A DNA stretch of 64,000 nt from Avena insularis (lineage: Eukaryota; Streptophyta; Magnoliopsida; Poales; Poaceae). The notes under the pieces were generated by a model, which saw only the letters and a program-made list of their open reading frames with translations, was not told the DNA's origin and did not search any database. The stretch lies in the NCBI GenBank assembly GCA_023614405.1, contig JAJUPC010000036.1:434001-498000 (forward strand), in the 5' to 3' direction. The position numbers were made by a program, and so were the translations under genes. Numbering within the stretch: position 1 is the stretch's first letter; the number at the start of each line of letters is the position of its first letter. Below are positions 61,201 through 64,000 of the stretch, in pieces.

Positions 61201-64000
61201 TGACCAGTTTCACTGAGCAGGGAGATTCCCCTTATCTGAGTCCATAACCTTTCGCTTCTAGGTTAGGCGCATGCATGCGAGGGGACACATGCAATCACCT
61301 ATACCAACCTTGCACCACACTCACACACATATGCTAGGGACACATGCAAGTTTTGAGATGATTAGGCGTTCTCGTGGACTTCCTCGTGAAACCACGATGA
61401 TCTGCGGGCCTCGGATCGTCTACCCCCTAGACATTCTTGACGGGGGTAGCCAGTAGCTCTCTCTTGTTTTGTGTTTGACTAGGTCATAGGATGATGTGAA
61501 ACCATGTTGGTTCACAAGTTGGGGCACTATCTGACCGGTTTCACTGAGCAGGGAGATTCCCCTTATCTGAGTCCATAACCTTTAAGCTTCTAGGTTAGGC
61601 GCATGCATGCGAGGGGACACATGCAATCACCTATACCAACCTTGCACCACACTCACACACATATGCTAGGGACACATGCAAGTTTTGAGATGATTAGGCG
61701 TTCTCGTGGACTTCCTCCGTGAAACCACGATGATCTGCGGGCCTCGGATCGTCTACCCCCTAGACATTCTTGGCGGGGTAGCCGGCGTAGCTCTCTCTTG
61801 TTTTGTGTTCGACTAGGTCATAGGATGATGTGAAACCATGTTGGTTCACAAGTTGGGGCACTATCTGGCCGGTTTCACTGAGCAGGGAGATTCCCCCTTA
61901 TCTGAGTCCATAACCTTTCGCTTCTAGGTTAGGCGCATGCATGCGAGGGGGACACATGCAATCACCTATACCAACCTTGCACCACACTCACACACATATG
62001 CTAGGGACACATGCAAGTTTTGAGATGATTAGGCGTTCTCGTGGACTTCCTCCGTGAAACCACGATGATCTGCGGGCCTCGGATCGTCTACCCCCTAGAC
62101 ATTCTTGGCGAGGGGTAGCCAGGCGTAGCTCTCTCTTGTTTTGTGTCGACTAGGTCATAGGATGATGTGAAACCATGTTGGTTCACAAGTTGGGGCACTA
62201 TCTGACCGGTTTCACTGAGCAGGGAGATTCCCCTTATCTGAGTCCATAACCTTTAAGCTTCTAGGTTAGGCGCATGCATGCGAGGGGACACATGCAATCA
62301 CCTATACCAACCTTGCACCACACTCACACACATATGCTAGGGACACATGCAAGTTTTGAGATGATTAGGCGTTCTCGTGGACTTCCTCCGTGAAACCACG
62401 ATGATCTGCGGGCCTCGGATCGTCTACCCCCTAGACATTCTTCGGCGGGGTAGCCAGCGTAGCTCTCTCTTGTTTTGTGTTCGACTAGGTCATAGGATGA
62501 TGTGAAACCATGTTGGTTCACAAGTTGGGGCACTCTGACCGGTTTCACTGAGCAGGGAGATTCCCCCTTATCTGAGTCCATAACCTTTCGCTTCTAGGTT
62601 AGGCGCATGCATGCGAGGGGACACATGCAATCACCTATACCAACCTTGCACCACACTCACACACATATGCTAGGGACACATGCAAGTTTTGAGATGATTA
62701 GGCGTTCTCGTGGACTTCCTCGTGAAACCACGATGATCTGCGGGCCTCGGATCGTCTACCCCCCTAGACATTCTTCTGACAGGGGTAGCCAGCGTATCTC
62801 TCTCTTGTTTGTGTTTGACTAGGTCATAGGATGATGTGAAACCATGTTGGTTCACAAGTTGGGGCACTATCTGACCGGTTTCACTGAGCAGGGAGATTCC
62901 CCTTATCTGAGTCCATAACCTTTCGCTTCTAGGTTAGGCGCATGCATGCGAGGGGACACATGCAATCACCTATACCAACCTTGCACCACACGCACACACA
63001 TATGCTTGGGACACATGCACGTTTTAAGATGATTCGGACGTTCTCGTGGACTTCCTCCGGCGAAACCCTGATGATCTGCGGGCCTCGGATCGTCTACCCC
63101 CTAGACATTCTTCTGACAGGGGTAGCCCGGCGTAGCTCTCTCTTGTTTTGTGTCTGACTAGGTCATAGGATGATGTGAAACCATGTTGGTTCTCTAGTTG
63201 GGGCACTATCTCGGCCGGTTTCACTGAGCAGGAGATTCCCCTTATCTGAGTCCATAACCTTTCGCTTCTAGGTTAGGCGCATGCAAGCGAGGGGGGACAC
63301 ATGCAATCACCTATACCAACCTTGCACCACACTCACACACATATGCTAGGGACACATGCAAGTTTTGAGATGATTAAGCGTTCTCGTGGACTTCCTCCGT
63401 GAAACCACGATGATCTGCGGGCCTCGGATCGTCTACCCCCTAGACATTCTTCGGCGGGGTAGCCGGCGTAGCTCTCTCTTGTTTTGTGTCGACTAGGTCA
63501 TAGGATGATGTAAAACCATGTTGGTTCACAAGTTGGGGCACTATCTGACCGGTTTCACTGAGCAGGGAGATTCCCCTTATCTGAGTCCATAACCTTTCGC
63601 TTCTAGGTTAGGCGCATGCATGCGAGGGGGACACATGCAATCACCTATACCAACCTTGCACCACACTCACACACATATGCTAGGGACACATGCAAGTTTT
63701 GAGATGATTAGGCGTTCTCGTGGACTTCCTCCGTGAAACCACGATGATCTGCGGGCCTCGGATCGTCTACCCCCTAGACATTCTTGGCGGGGTAGCCGGC
63801 GTAGCTCTCTCTTGTTTTGTGTTTGACTAGGTCATAGGATGATGTGAAACCATGTTGGTTCACAAGTTGGGTCACTATCTGACCGGTTTCACTGAGCAGG
63901 GAGATTCCCCCTTATCTGAGTCCATAACCTTTCGCTTCTAGGTTAGGCGCATGCATGCGAGGGGGACACATGCAATCACCTATACCAACCTTGCACCACA
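34275..64000 (+). repeat. 334-bp tandem satellite array, 89 core copies, open at the window end
   Basis: The core GATCTGCGGGCCTCGGATC (GATCTACGGG in two units) occurs 89 times from 34320 to 63746. Spacings range from 330 to 345 bp with mean 334.4. All copies have the same orientation. Each unit contains, in order, CGCATGCATGCG, a first GGGACACATGCAA, a CACACTCACACACATATG tract, a second GGGACACATGCAA 55 bp later, the core, a TAGCTCTCTCTTGTTTTGTG block, GTTGGTTCACAAGTTGGGGC, and CCATAACCTTTCGCTTCTAGG. Most of the unit is nearly invariant; differences cluster in a few short sites. The first unit is partial, the last is cut by the window end, and no other sequence interrupts the array. I do not recognise it as a named Triticeae satellite. 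Repeated ~70-codon frames on both strands are by-products of the period. Confidence 0.97.

Noticed and set aside
34533..63157. Many ~60-77-codon plus-strand frames starting MHARGHMQSPIPTLHHTHTHMLG
   Set aside because: They recur once per satellite unit with the same sequence, follow the 334-bp period and vary in frame with small indels. No independent coding evidence.
36960..63224. Repeated minus-strand frames with PQLVNQHGFTSSYDLV
   Set aside because: Same explanation: opposite-strand by-product of the satellite; units whose length is divisible by three can extend the frame by chance.
34275..64000. CRISPR array
   Set aside because: Units are ~334 bp and repeat along almost their whole length, with no short repeat plus unique spacer pattern, in a plant genome.
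1..64000. tRNA and rRNA genes
   Set aside because: No cloverleaf with A/B-box signatures or conserved rRNA segments was noticed by eye; a tRNAscan-SE run would be decisive.

Overview
The window looks like repeat-dominated nuclear DNA of a grass, most likely wheat, Aegilops or a close Triticeae relative. The evidence is nested Gypsy and Copia LTR retrotransposons, CACTA elements with grass-type sub-terminal motifs, a Harbinger-like element with a Triticeae-type ORF, small MITEs, and one group 2/3 grass-pollen-allergen gene. No bacterial-type genes, CRISPR arrays, rRNA genes or tRNA genes were seen. Family assignments come from reading translated motifs; no database search was possible.

Layout. 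1-2040: a retroposed reverse-transcriptase/RNase-H-like pseudogene split by a 353-bp MITE. 2041-2910: unassigned sequence. 2911-7200: a Harbinger-like element, then the 3' part of a Gypsy element ending in a full LTR, then a second copy of part of the Harbinger-like element. 7539-7898 (minus): the only convincing host gene, a small secreted expansin-like pollen allergen with a TATA-like box. 8208-13275 and 28662-33767: the two arms of a ~5.1-kb inverted repeat. Each arm carries, from its outer to its inner end, a Copia RT/RNase H relic, a Stowaway-like MITE, a second copy of the MITE seen at 1.1 kb, a CACTA terminus with a broken TNP2-type transposase, and the start of a long Gypsy LTR.

The ~15.4-kb spacer holds the rest of that long AT-rich LTR and one degenerate Copia polyprotein. 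Two insertions of a single Gypsy LTR family interrupt the Copia gag: a solo LTR (16361-17903, target duplication GCCCT) and a 6.76-kb non-autonomous element with both LTRs (18113-24868, target duplication GTCGC). The two LTRs face each other across only 209 bp.

33763-34135 is a second CACTA-type terminus with dense TTTGCCGTG motifs. It leads, after ~140 bp, into a tandem satellite that fills the remaining ~29.7 kb: 89 copies of a conserved core, mean period 334.4 bp, running off the end of the window. Each unit has a 12-bp palindrome and three CATGCA cores. This satellite, possibly enclosed in a CACTA element, is the most unusual feature. The genes do not form a pathway: most coding sequence is transposon-derived and broken, and the allergen gene is the only likely functional locus.
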